From DATJOJ01 sp035507035 (lineage in GTDB: Bacteria; Acidobacteriota; Terriglobia; Terriglobales; Acidobacteriaceae), in assembly GCA_035507035.1 (NCBI GenBank), contig DATJOJ010000063.1, positions 1 through 64,000 on the forward strand: a stretch of DNA of 64,000 bases. The letters run 5' to 3'. Positions within the stretch are counted from its first letter, which is position 1. Each line of letters opens with the position of its first letter. Both the position numbers and the translations under genes were made by a program. Under the pieces are notes generated by a model. It was not told the DNA's origin. It did no database searches and saw only the letters and a list, made by a program, of their open reading frames with translations. Shown here piece after piece: positions 25,424 to 32,927 of the stretch.

Positions 25424-25485
25424 CCACGGATTTGCGCGGATAGACACGGATCAATATTTTTCTGGTTTATCCGTGAAATCCGTGG
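25424..25485. repeat. Nested inverted repeat, CACGGATTT/AAATCCGTG family
   Basis: Outer arms CCACGGATTT (25424-25433) and AAATCCGTGG (25476-25485) and inner arms CACGGAT (25445-25451) and ATCCGTG (25469-25475) can fold into one long hairpin 11 bases after the stop at 25412. This wording (CACGGAT, ATCCGTG) is a dispersed repeat type seen in many environmental genomes. It may also act as a terminator. Confidence 0.8.
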
Positions 25486-25564
25486 GTTGGTATTTCCGCT
25501 GGTTAATTCTGCGCGGGGCGGGTTTTGAGAGATCGCCTGATTGGAACAATCGACAAATCACGCG

Positions 25565-25593
25565 TTGACTGCCACTCTTGAAGGAACGATAAT
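25565..25593 (+). promoter_or_regulatory. Sigma-70-type promoter for the GloVer-repeat protein gene
   Basis: TTGACT (25565-25570), 17-base spacing, GATAAT (25588-25593). Transcription would start near 25600, leaving a leader of about 45 bases before the ATG at 25646. Confidence 0.6.
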
Positions 25594-25645
25594 GCTCCTG
25601 CTCGCCCGCGCCGCATTCCCCAAGCGGCTGGAAGGAAACGAAATC

Positions 25646-26869
25646 ATGAAATCCCCACTTCGTCCCTTGTTCGTGATTCTCGCTCTCGGTGCTTGCGCCT
25701 GGTCGCAGACCTATACCTACCAGATTAAGCTCCAAGGCAACCCCTACGGCACCGGCCAGCCGGTTTCTCCTTTGACCATCGTGGGCACCAAAGGCTACGG
25801 TTCGAGTTACGGGGCCGGTGGGGAGCTATATCAGGCTTCATCTGCCACCGGAGTGCGTGACGCCACTGGCTGCTGTGCGAGCGACGCGCCACTAGTCGTT
25901 GATTCCAGCGGCAATCTCTACGGGCAGGACCGAGTAGAATCCCCTAATGCTCCATATGGCCGCATCTTCGCCGTGAAGCCCGGCTTCAAATGGTTCGAGC
26001 GCGATCTCTATGATTTCAAAGGTGGCAGCGATGGCACCGTGCTGTATGACGACCTCCGAGGTCAAGTGCCGATAACCGAATCTCCAATCGTCTTCGATTC
26101 CTTTGGCAATATCTTGGGGATGACCTATGCTGGCGGCGCATTTCCCTGCGTTGTGGGTGTCGAGCAGGTCGGATGTGGTGTCGTGTTCGAGCTAACCGAC
26201 AACAACGGTACCTGGTCTGAACAGGTCATCCACGCTTTCTCCGGCGCTCCAGATGGTGCCCAACCGGAAGGCGGGCTGACCTTCGATGCTCTGACCGGCA
26301 ACTACTATGGAACGACCCAATACGGCGGTGATCCGGTGTGCAACTGCGGAACCGTGTTCGAGCTTTCTCCGAATGGGGACGGCACCTGGAGTGAAAACAT
26401 TCTTTACACCTTCACGAGCCCCGGGCTTCCATATGGCGGCGTGATTCTCGACAGCCAAGGCAATCTCTATGGCACCAACTTCGGCGACAACAACGGACAT
26501 TTCGGCTACATCTACGAAATTTCCGGTGGCGAGTTCTCGATCCTCTACAACTTTCAGGGAATGCCGGATGGGCAGAATCCCAATGGGCATTTAGTGCTCG
26601 ACGAAAACGGAAACCTTCTGGGCACAACGTGGCAAGGCGGCGCGTTTTCCGGCAACCGCGAAGGCTTGGGCACGGTGTTTGAACTATCCCCTTCCGAAAA
26701 CGGCTGGCAGGAAACCATCATCCACAGCTTCGCCTACACGGGCCAAAGGCCAACCGATGGACAATACCCTAAAGCAGGGCTAGCCATCGATTCGACCGGA
26801 AACCTCTGGGGCGGGACTCCGAGCGGCGGAGACCGTTTGAATGGAGTGTTCTTCGAGGTCACGAAGTGA
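25646..26869 (+). CDS. Secreted GloVer tandem-repeat (beta-propeller-like) protein
   Basis: 407 residues from the ATG at 25646, chosen because it starts the signal peptide MKSPLRPLFVILALGACAWSQ. The mature part consists of repeats with the pattern 'G.VFEL......W.E..I..F....DG..P..GL..D..GN.YGTT..GG', the signature of 'choice-of-anchor tandem repeat GloVer-containing' proteins; at least five copies are visible ('GVVFELTDNNGTWSEQVIHAFSG', 'GTVFELSPNGDGTWSENILYTF', 'GTVFELSPSENGWQETIIHSF' and others). The fold is probably a beta-propeller. No C-terminal sorting or anchor segment is seen, so secretion or the outer-membrane surface is likely. The ligand is unknown. Confidence 0.82.
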   Translation: MKSPLRPLFVILALGACAWSQTYTYQIKLQGNPYGTGQPVSPLTIVGTKGYGSSYGAGGELYQASSATGVRDATGCCASDAPLVVDSSGNLYGQDRVESPNAPYGRIFAVKPGFKWFERDLYDFKGGSDGTVLYDDLRGQVPITESPIVFDSFGNILGMTYAGGAFPCVVGVEQVGCGVVFELTDNNGTWSEQVIHAFSGAPDGAQPEGGLTFDALTGNYYGTTQYGGDPVCNCGTVFELSPNGDGTWSENILYTFTSPGLPYGGVILDSQGNLYGTNFGDNNGHFGYIYEISGGEFSILYNFQGMPDGQNPNGHLVLDENGNLLGTTWQGGAFSGNREGLGTVFELSPSENGWQETIIHSFAYTGQRPTDGQYPKAGLAIDSTGNLWGGTPSGGDRLNGVFFEVTK

Positions 26870-26980
26870 AGCTGGCCTGCTAGTTGGCGAAAAATCCCGA
26901 TTTCACTCCTTGAGTCGTTGAGAGTTGCAGGGAGCGTAGCCCGCCCCTTGCAAGAGCGGCAAGGAGCGGGGCGTCCCGGT

Positions 26981-27499
26981 TCATTTCTTCGCGGTGGGTG
27001 GCAAGACGCCATTCAGGCGAAGATAAGTCGAGGCTTCGGCGTAGTGATCGCCCCAACTGCTGGCCAGCACCAAGCTCATGTAGGCGCGCGTGACCTGTTT
27101 TCCTCCGAATCCCTCGGTGGTTTCGCCAAGTTTGGAGTCGTCCATGTTCGCAAGGGCGCCGGAGCAGAAGTCGAACGAAGCTTTTACCGCGGCCACGAGC
27201 TTGTCCTTTGAATCGGTATCTTTCAGTTCTTCGGTTTTAGGAGCGGAGACGCCGGTCGCCTTGCTGCAGATGGTGTAATTGGCGTCGGCCATGTGGGTAA
27301 CGAGATGGCCAAAGGTCATCTGGCCTTCGGAGGGCTTGAAGCCGAATTTGTCGGCGGGCATGGCTTCGATTGCAGCCACGGTGTTTTTCTGCCGGCCGGG
27401 AAGAATATCTCTTAGAGCGGAACTGACCGGATTTTTGGTTTGGGCACTGACGGTTGCGACCAGCAACAGAAACACAGGAATCACAAGTGTTCGTTTCAT
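26981..27499 (-). CDS. Exported DinB-superfamily protein
   Basis: 172 residues. A signal peptide (MKRTLVIPVFLLLVATVSAQ) precedes a four-helix DinB/YfiT fold. H65 and H69 in 'TFGHLVTHMADANY' and H152 in 'SSWGDHYAEASTYLRLNG' form the expected metal-binding triad. Cytoplasmic DinB proteins act in thiol (bacillithiol or mycothiol) metabolism or are of unknown function; exported versions are common in acidobacteria with no established role. It is not in an obvious operon. Confidence 0.85.
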   Translation of the reverse strand: MKRTLVIPVFLLLVATVSAQTKNPVSSALRDILPGRQKNTVAAIEAMPADKFGFKPSEGQMTFGHLVTHMADANYTICSKATGVSAPKTEELKDTDSKDKLVAAVKASFDFCSGALANMDDSKLGETTEGFGGKQVTRAYMSLVLASSWGDHYAEASTYLRLNGVLPPTAKK

Positions 27500-27718
27500 T
27501 GTTCCCTCATTTTGTGAATGGTTTTAAGAGCAGCCGTTGAAATTATTTTCCGGTGCACGTGATCTGATTCAAGCGCAGCTCACGGAGATTTAAGATTTTA
27601 CGGCCAATCGAAGTGCGCAGACTCGCAGTAAGAACCTGCCGATGGGAGAATGGCCCAGGTTCGCTTCAAGCGTTGATCACGTCAACTTCGGAGCTTCCTC
27701 TTCAGGTGGCAATGCTCA

Positions 27719-29056
27719 TCACTTCACAAATTCGCCGCTTCCTCCGTGGGACCAGGGATCGTAAGTCAGGCAGAATTGAATGCGATCGGGGATGCTGGGG
27801 TGGGTGAAGAACAAGAATACATCGACCGGATTTGGCTCGGGGTTGGAGAGCGCCGACTCGCCTAACACTTCAAACGCCTGCGCGGCCACCTCGCCGAAAT
27901 CGGGCGTGAGGCCGCGAGTGACTTCCAATCCGTATTGATCGGCTTGATGCTCGAAGTGGCGGCTGATGGCCATGAAGGCGGGCATGGCCACGAAAAACAG
28001 AATTGTAATTAACAGCAACAAGACTGGTAGCGAAGCCCAGTCATCAAGCGCCCGAACTTTCCAGCCGGCTCCCCAGCGCGCCAAGGTCCATCCCCCCAAC
28101 CGATAGCCGACATAAAACAGGACCAGCATCATCGCCGCAAAAAGTGCGAGACCTTTGGGGATGTGAAAGAGGACGTAGTGTCCCATCTCGTGGCCGGCGA
28201 CGTAGACGATCTCGGGCGTGGTCATTTTTTGGATCGTCGTATCCCAGACGACGATGCGCTTGGAAGCCCCGACGCCCGCGACGTAAGCGTTAATGGCGAC
28301 GGTCTTGTCGGAGGCTTGCATCCAGAACATGCGATCGGGAGGAATATCTTCTCCGGCACGCTGAACAAGGTTTTGAAGCGCTGCGGTCAGCGCAGGGTCT
28401 TTCTGCTGCAAAGGTTCGAACTTGTGGAAGAGCGGATCGAACACCCAGGGCTGAAGAAAGACCAGGCAGAGTCCGACGGGCAGAGAGACCAACCAGAAAT
28501 AAAACCACCAGCGGCGCGGATTGCGGCGAATGACGGCGTAGAGCAGCCAGATGAGGAACGTGCTGATGATGATGAAAATCAACTCAGCTTTGATCCAATC
28601 CCAAGCCCAGGAGCTCCACGGCTGAATGGAGATTCCGTATTGCTTTTCGACGGATTCGCCGTAGATATCGAGTGGCAGGGTGAGCACGGCGATAGTAAGA
28701 AGAAGGGGCGGAGCGAAGGTCACACATTGAAGAAATCGGCGGTGTGAAAATCTTTCGGCCCAATCGCGATATTTGGGCGCGAGCTTCCAATGCAGGATCA
28801 GCCAGAGCACGACGAGGCTGTACGGAAATCCGAGAAGCGCGAGGCGAAAGCGAATTTTGCCCAAGTTGACGGCTTTGCGATAGAGATCAGGAGGAAGTGA
28901 GTAGTGGGTGATTCGGGCTGGCGCGGAGCCAACAGTTGACGTGGTTGCCGTAACTAGACTCGGAGTGGATTGGGGATGCGGACTCTCTTGAGCCTGCGCC
29001 GAAGCGAATGCCAGAGCAAGCAGCGGAATCGCGAGAAGGATCGTCGACCGTCGCAT
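27719..29056 (-). CDS. M48-family (Ste24/CaaX protease-like) membrane metallopeptidase
   Basis: 445 residues with a signal-like N-terminus, then several transmembrane helices (roughly 75-90, 112-128, 157-175, 185-203, 303-320, 343-362). The zinc motif is H289-E-M-G-H293 in 'YVAGHEMGHYVLFH', with E369 in 'HFEHQADQYGLEV' as the third ligand. 'NAYVAGVGASKRIVVWDTTI' is the typical M48 strand region. The architecture matches Ste24/HtpX-type proteases that act on membrane or misfolded proteins; since prenylated proteins are rare in bacteria, quality control is the likelier role. It ends with a soluble tail ('FFTHPSIPDRI'). Confidence 0.92.
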   Translation of the reverse strand: MRRSTILLAIPLLALAFASAQAQESPHPQSTPSLVTATTSTVGSAPARITHYSLPPDLYRKAVNLGKIRFRLALLGFPYSLVVLWLILHWKLAPKYRDWAERFSHRRFLQCVTFAPPLLLTIAVLTLPLDIYGESVEKQYGISIQPWSSWAWDWIKAELIFIIISTFLIWLLYAVIRRNPRRWWFYFWLVSLPVGLCLVFLQPWVFDPLFHKFEPLQQKDPALTAALQNLVQRAGEDIPPDRMFWMQASDKTVAINAYVAGVGASKRIVVWDTTIQKMTTPEIVYVAGHEMGHYVLFHIPKGLALFAAMMLVLFYVGYRLGGWTLARWGAGWKVRALDDWASLPVLLLLITILFFVAMPAFMAISRHFEHQADQYGLEVTRGLTPDFGEVAAQAFEVLGESALSNPEPNPVDVFLFFTHPSIPDRIQFCLTYDPWSHGGSGEFVK

Positions 29057-29160
29057 AGTAGGCCGAAGGCACAGTCTGCGCTCGGAGGGTAGCGGCGGTC
29101 AAGGACATAGCGAGTCGGGCAAAGGGATCTCCGAGCACATGAGGGAGGTCAAGGAGCATC

Positions 29161-29526
29161 CTAGTGGCGAGTTTGAAACACCGAAGCCAAGCCGCTTTGA
29201 TTAAATAGATCGCGAACGCGTGGATTCGGGTTGCAGATGAACAGGTCGCAAAACTCTTTCTTAGCGTGGATATAAACGCCGACCAGGGCTCCGAGGCCAG
29301 CACTGTCCACATAGTCGACATGAGTAAGGTCGAGGACGACAGCCTTGCCGATGACGATTTGACTGCGCAGGGTGGTTTCCAACGTGGCGGCGGTCGCGGA
29401 AGTGATTCGGCCAGTAGCTCGCACGACAGTTTCCGCGCCCTGCTTGGCGATTTCAAGCTTCAACTCTGACGACGGAGCTGATGGTTCGGCAGCCATGGGA
29501 CCTCTTGGAAGGGGAGTTTCGGTCAA
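29161..29526 (-). CDS. STAS-domain anti-sigma factor antagonist (second copy)
   Basis: 121 residues, RsbV/SpoIIAA type. 'VVLDLTHVDYVDSAGLGALVGVYIHAK' holds the phospho-acceptor serine in DSAGLG. An N-terminal tail of about 25 residues precedes the domain. It differs clearly from the STAS protein at 13726, so it is not a recent duplicate. No kinase or phosphatase partner is adjacent. The end 'NPRVRDLFNQSGLASVFQTRH' is the usual last helix. Confidence 0.88.
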   Translation of the reverse strand: MTETPLPRGPMAAEPSAPSSELKLEIAKQGAETVVRATGRITSATAATLETTLRSQIVIGKAVVLDLTHVDYVDSAGLGALVGVYIHAKKEFCDLFICNPNPRVRDLFNQSGLASVFQTRH

Positions 29527-29566
29527 ACAGACTACGCTGTCAAGCGCTGGTTAGATTTCTGTGAAA

Positions 29567-29631
29567 AAGCAGGTCTCTCGACTGCGCGGAACGAGTCGCG
29601 AGCGACTGGACCTGCCGCGCTCGAGATGACG
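29567..29631. repeat. AGGT...GATGACA-type intergenic repeat
   Basis: Begins AAAGCAGGTCTCTCGACT and ends GCTCGAGATGACG, with an internal hairpin-like GCGAGCGACT segment. Cognates lie at 32840, 42075, 49939 and 63131. It fills the space between nuoN and the STAS gene. Confidence 0.75.
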
Positions 29632-29645
29632 GAGTTCAGAAGTGC

Positions 29646-31175
29646 TTAGGAAAGGCCGATGCTCCAGGTCACGAGGCGAATGAAGCGATCGGGGAAAACT
29701 CCGATGTAGACGGTGGCAAAGGCGGTGACGGCAAGGGCAGCACGCATGGCAGCGCTGATCGGAAGTCGAGTTTTCTCGAGCGCATCGCGCATGAACATCG
29801 CATTGGCGACGCGCATGTAGTAATACAGCCCGAATACGGCGTACAACACAGCCAGCGAGGCCAGCACATAGTGGCCGCTTTCGATCAAGCTCAGGAAAAT
29901 AAAATATTTTCCGTAGAAGCCGGCAAGCGGCGGAATGCCCGCGAGCGACAAAAGGAAAATCAGCATGAGCACGGCTTCGGTAGGAGCGCGAGAGAACAGG
30001 CCGGCAATATCGTCGATTTCGTCACCGATGACGTCGCGCTGGCGAAGCGAGGCAATCACGGCAAAGGCGCCGAGGTTCATGAAGGTATAAACCAGTAAGT
30101 AGAGCAGGATGCCTTTGAACCCGTCGAAAAAGGCTTGATTGGGATAGTTGACGGAAGCGAGCGCGACCACGCCGAGCAGCATATAGCCGACGTGGGCAAT
30201 GGAGGAATAGGCTAGCAGGCGCTTGAGATTGTTTTGAGTCAGTGCCGCCAGGTTTGCTCCGGTCATGGTGATGATGGAGACGAAAATTACGAGGGGCACA
30301 TAAACTTCGCGCAGAGGATAAAGTCCCCAGATGAAGATGCGGAGCAGCATGGCCCAGGCAGCAGCCTTTACCGCAACCGACATGAACCCCGAGATGCTGG
30401 TGGGCGCGCCTTCGTATGCGTCCGGCGCCCATTGATGGAACGGGATGGCGGCGATCTTGAAAAAGAGACCAACCGAGGTCGTGAGCAAGGCGACAACTAA
30501 AAGCGGGCTGATGTGGCCCTTGTTTTCCGTAATAAGCCGACCGACGCCGCCGGCAATGTTCGCCAGATTGGTGCTGCCGGTGAGGCCGTAAAACAACGAT
30601 AAGCCGTAAGCAAAAATACCGGAGGAAAATGCGCCGAGCAGAAGATATTTCAACGCGGCTTCATTCGAGCGCCGGTCTTTCCTCAGAAAACCTACCAGCA
30701 CATAAGTAGAAATCGCCATCAGTTCGAGACCGATGAAGATCAGCACAACGTCGAAGCCCGAGGCCATGCAGATCATGCCGACCACGGAAAACAGCATGAG
30801 GGCATAGAACTCGCCGTGATGCTCGTGCTCGATTTCGAGGTAGCGCGCGGACATGAGAATAGCGACAGCGGTCCCGGCGAGGAATAGATAGGTGAAGTAG
30901 ATGGCGAAATGGTCCATCACCATGGCGTGCATGAAGCCCCACTCAAGGAGCTGGCCATGGGTCAAGGCCCTGGCTTGTTCAATTTGAATGCGCGAGACTC
31001 CGACGGCGGCAAAGACGACGCCAAGAAACGCAGTCAGAGCGTTGGTCCACTTCCATTCCGGCGGGACCATCAAGTCGATCAAGAGGATGCCGAGCGCGAA
31101 CAGGGTGAGCAAGACGACAGGGAGTGCGAGCAGATAGTCTGTCCGAGTGAAATATTGAATAGGGATGGGGTGCAC
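29646..31175 (-). CDS. nuoN: NADH-quinone oxidoreductase subunit N
   Basis: 509 residues, about 14 transmembrane helices, an antiporter-like proton-pumping subunit of complex I in the inner membrane. 'FSVVGMICMASGFDVVLIFIGLELMAISTYVLVGF' and 'FKIAAIPFHQWAPDAYEGAPTSISGFMSVAVKAAAW' are characteristic, with the lysine/glutamate proton-path residues in the central helices. The start is a GTG at 31175, inferred because it overlaps the last base of the nuoM stop codon (TAGTG). It is the last gene of the cluster. Confidence 0.96.
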   Translation of the reverse strand: MHPIPIQYFTRTDYLLALPVVLLTLFALGILLIDLMVPPEWKWTNALTAFLGVVFAAVGVSRIQIEQARALTHGQLLEWGFMHAMVMDHFAIYFTYLFLAGTAVAILMSARYLEIEHEHHGEFYALMLFSVVGMICMASGFDVVLIFIGLELMAISTYVLVGFLRKDRRSNEAALKYLLLGAFSSGIFAYGLSLFYGLTGSTNLANIAGGVGRLITENKGHISPLLVVALLTTSVGLFFKIAAIPFHQWAPDAYEGAPTSISGFMSVAVKAAAWAMLLRIFIWGLYPLREVYVPLVIFVSIITMTGANLAALTQNNLKRLLAYSSIAHVGYMLLGVVALASVNYPNQAFFDGFKGILLYLLVYTFMNLGAFAVIASLRQRDVIGDEIDDIAGLFSRAPTEAVLMLIFLLSLAGIPPLAGFYGKYFIFLSLIESGHYVLASLAVLYAVFGLYYYMRVANAMFMRDALEKTRLPISAAMRAALAVTAFATVYIGVFPDRFIRLVTWSIGLS

Positions 31176-32806
31176 TATCTGTTCCCTCCGCTATCCTTGG
31201 CGAGTTGCAGCGGCGCGGTGGTTGCCTTTGGCTGAACTGGCTGCGGAGCAGCAGCGTTCACGGCATTGCTCAGACCCGGATAATCCGGGCGAACGGTCAG
31301 CACAAGTTGCTGCACCGGCTGCTGCAAAATTTCGAAAAATGGCTTGGGATAGAGGCCGATCCAGAAAGCCATGATGATCAGCGGCACGAAGGTGAGAACT
31401 TCGCGGGGCGTGAGGTCATGGAGCTTTTCGTTTTTCGGATTGGTAACCGTTCCAAAGAACACGCGTTGGTACAGCCACAGCAGATAAGCGGCGGCCAGAA
31501 TCACGCCGGGCACAGCCCACGCCGCCCAGCGCCAATTCTCCATGAAGGTTCCCTGCAGGATGGTGAATTCACCGACGAAACCGTTCAGGAGCGGAAGGCC
31601 CATCGACGACAGGAACATGATCATGGTGATGGTGGCGTAAAGCGGCATGACGTTGGAGATGCCGCCGTACTCGGCGATTTCGCGAGTGTGGCGCCGCTCA
31701 TAAAGAATGCCGACGATCAAGAAGAGCGCGCCGGTCGAGATGCCGTGGTTGATCTGCTGCAAGACGGATCCGCTGAGGCCGAGCGGAGTGAGCGCGAAGA
31801 TGCCGAGGGTGCAGAAGCCCAAGTGACTGACCGACGAGTACGCTACCAGCTTCTTCATGTCTTTCTGCATGAGCGAAACCAGCGCGCCGTAAATGATGCC
31901 GATGATGGAAAGCGTGATCAGCCAGAAACGGACTTTGGGATGCATCACGACATCGGGGAAAAATGGCAGCGAGAAGCGAATGAATCCGTAGGTTCCCATC
32001 TTCAGCAGAACGCCGGCCAGAATGACGGAGCCGGCGGTCGGCGCTTCGACGTGGGCGTCGGGCAGCCAGGTGTGGAACGGGAACATGGGAACTTTGATGG
32101 CGAAGGCCAGGAAAAACGCGAAGAACAGCAAGATCGCGTAGGTCGCGCCGTACGATGGATCGTGGAAGATGTGCGGCGCAGACTTATAAAGCGCCGGGAT
32201 GCTGAAAGTGTACTGGCCGGTGGTGTGGTAGTTGTAAAAGTACAAGAAGAGCACGGCTAGCAGCATCAGCACCGAGCCGAACAAGGTATAGAGGAAGAAC
32301 TTGATCGCCGCGTAGAGCTTGCGCGGACCGCCCCAGATGCCGATGAGTAGATACATCGGAACGAGCATGGCTTCCCAGAAAACGAAGAAGAGAAAGAAAT
32401 CGAGCGCCATGAAGACGCCCAGCATGCCGGTCTGCAGGACCAGAAACCAGATGTAATATTCCTTGACGCGGTTCTCGATGGCGGACCAGGAAGAGAGAAT
32501 CGAGATCCAGCCGAGCAGCGTGGTCAGCATGATCAGCAGAAAGGAAATGCCGTCGATGCCAAGGACATAACCCGCGCCAATCGAGGGAATCCAGTTACCG
32601 GGGATGCCTTCGACGAATTTGAAGCCGGGCTCAAAGCGCTGTGCCCAGAACCACGGCACCAGAGGGATCGATACCAGAAGCCCGAGCACGGCAAAGATAT
32701 TGGCGATCACGCGAATGGCGTGTTTGTTGTCTTTGGGAACAAACAGCAGCAGGATCGCGCCGGCCAGCGGCGTAAATAAGATGATGGAGAGAATGTGGCT
32801 TTGCAT
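31175..32806 (-). CDS. nuoM: NADH-quinone oxidoreductase subunit M
   Basis: 543 residues, 14 or so membrane helices, antiporter-like pumping subunit. 'FVFWEAMLVPMYLLIGIWGGPRKLYAAIKFFLYTLFGSVLML' is the diagnostic first proton-path region and 'KVPMFPFHTWLPDAHVEAPTAGSVILAGVLLKMGTYG' the second. The ~35-residue Pro/Ala/Gln-rich tail after 'RPDYPGLSNAVN' is an extension beyond the usual end. It is separated from nuoL by 121 bases containing a repeat element and overlaps nuoN by one base. Confidence 0.97.
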   Translation of the reverse strand: MQSHILSIILFTPLAGAILLLFVPKDNKHAIRVIANIFAVLGLLVSIPLVPWFWAQRFEPGFKFVEGIPGNWIPSIGAGYVLGIDGISFLLIMLTTLLGWISILSSWSAIENRVKEYYIWFLVLQTGMLGVFMALDFFLFFVFWEAMLVPMYLLIGIWGGPRKLYAAIKFFLYTLFGSVLMLLAVLFLYFYNYHTTGQYTFSIPALYKSAPHIFHDPSYGATYAILLFFAFFLAFAIKVPMFPFHTWLPDAHVEAPTAGSVILAGVLLKMGTYGFIRFSLPFFPDVVMHPKVRFWLITLSIIGIIYGALVSLMQKDMKKLVAYSSVSHLGFCTLGIFALTPLGLSGSVLQQINHGISTGALFLIVGILYERRHTREIAEYGGISNVMPLYATITMIMFLSSMGLPLLNGFVGEFTILQGTFMENWRWAAWAVPGVILAAAYLLWLYQRVFFGTVTNPKNEKLHDLTPREVLTFVPLIIMAFWIGLYPKPFFEILQQPVQQLVLTVRPDYPGLSNAVNAAAPQPVQPKATTAPLQLAKDSGGNR

Positions 32807-32839
32807 AAAAGTCAGTTGCGAACCTCAAGGTACATCAAC

Positions 32840-32903
32840 AACAGGTTCCTCGACTGCGTTTTTCCACCCGCTAGCGGATGGAAAACGCCGCCCGGAATGA
32901 CAA
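32840..32903. repeat. AGGT...GATGACA-type repeat between nuoL and nuoM
   Basis: Begins AACAGGTTCCTCGACTGCG and ends GCCCGGAATGACA. The centre pairs GCGTTTTTCC with GGAAAACGC around CCGCTAGCGG. It interrupts an otherwise compact operon. Confidence 0.8.
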
Positions 32904-32927
32904 CGTTATTTAATGTGCTCAAGCCAG

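Noticed and set aside
31205..32260. Plus-strand frame of 351 codons opposite nuoM
   Set aside because: Antisense to conserved membrane-protein codons; composition is charged and repetitive with no family match.
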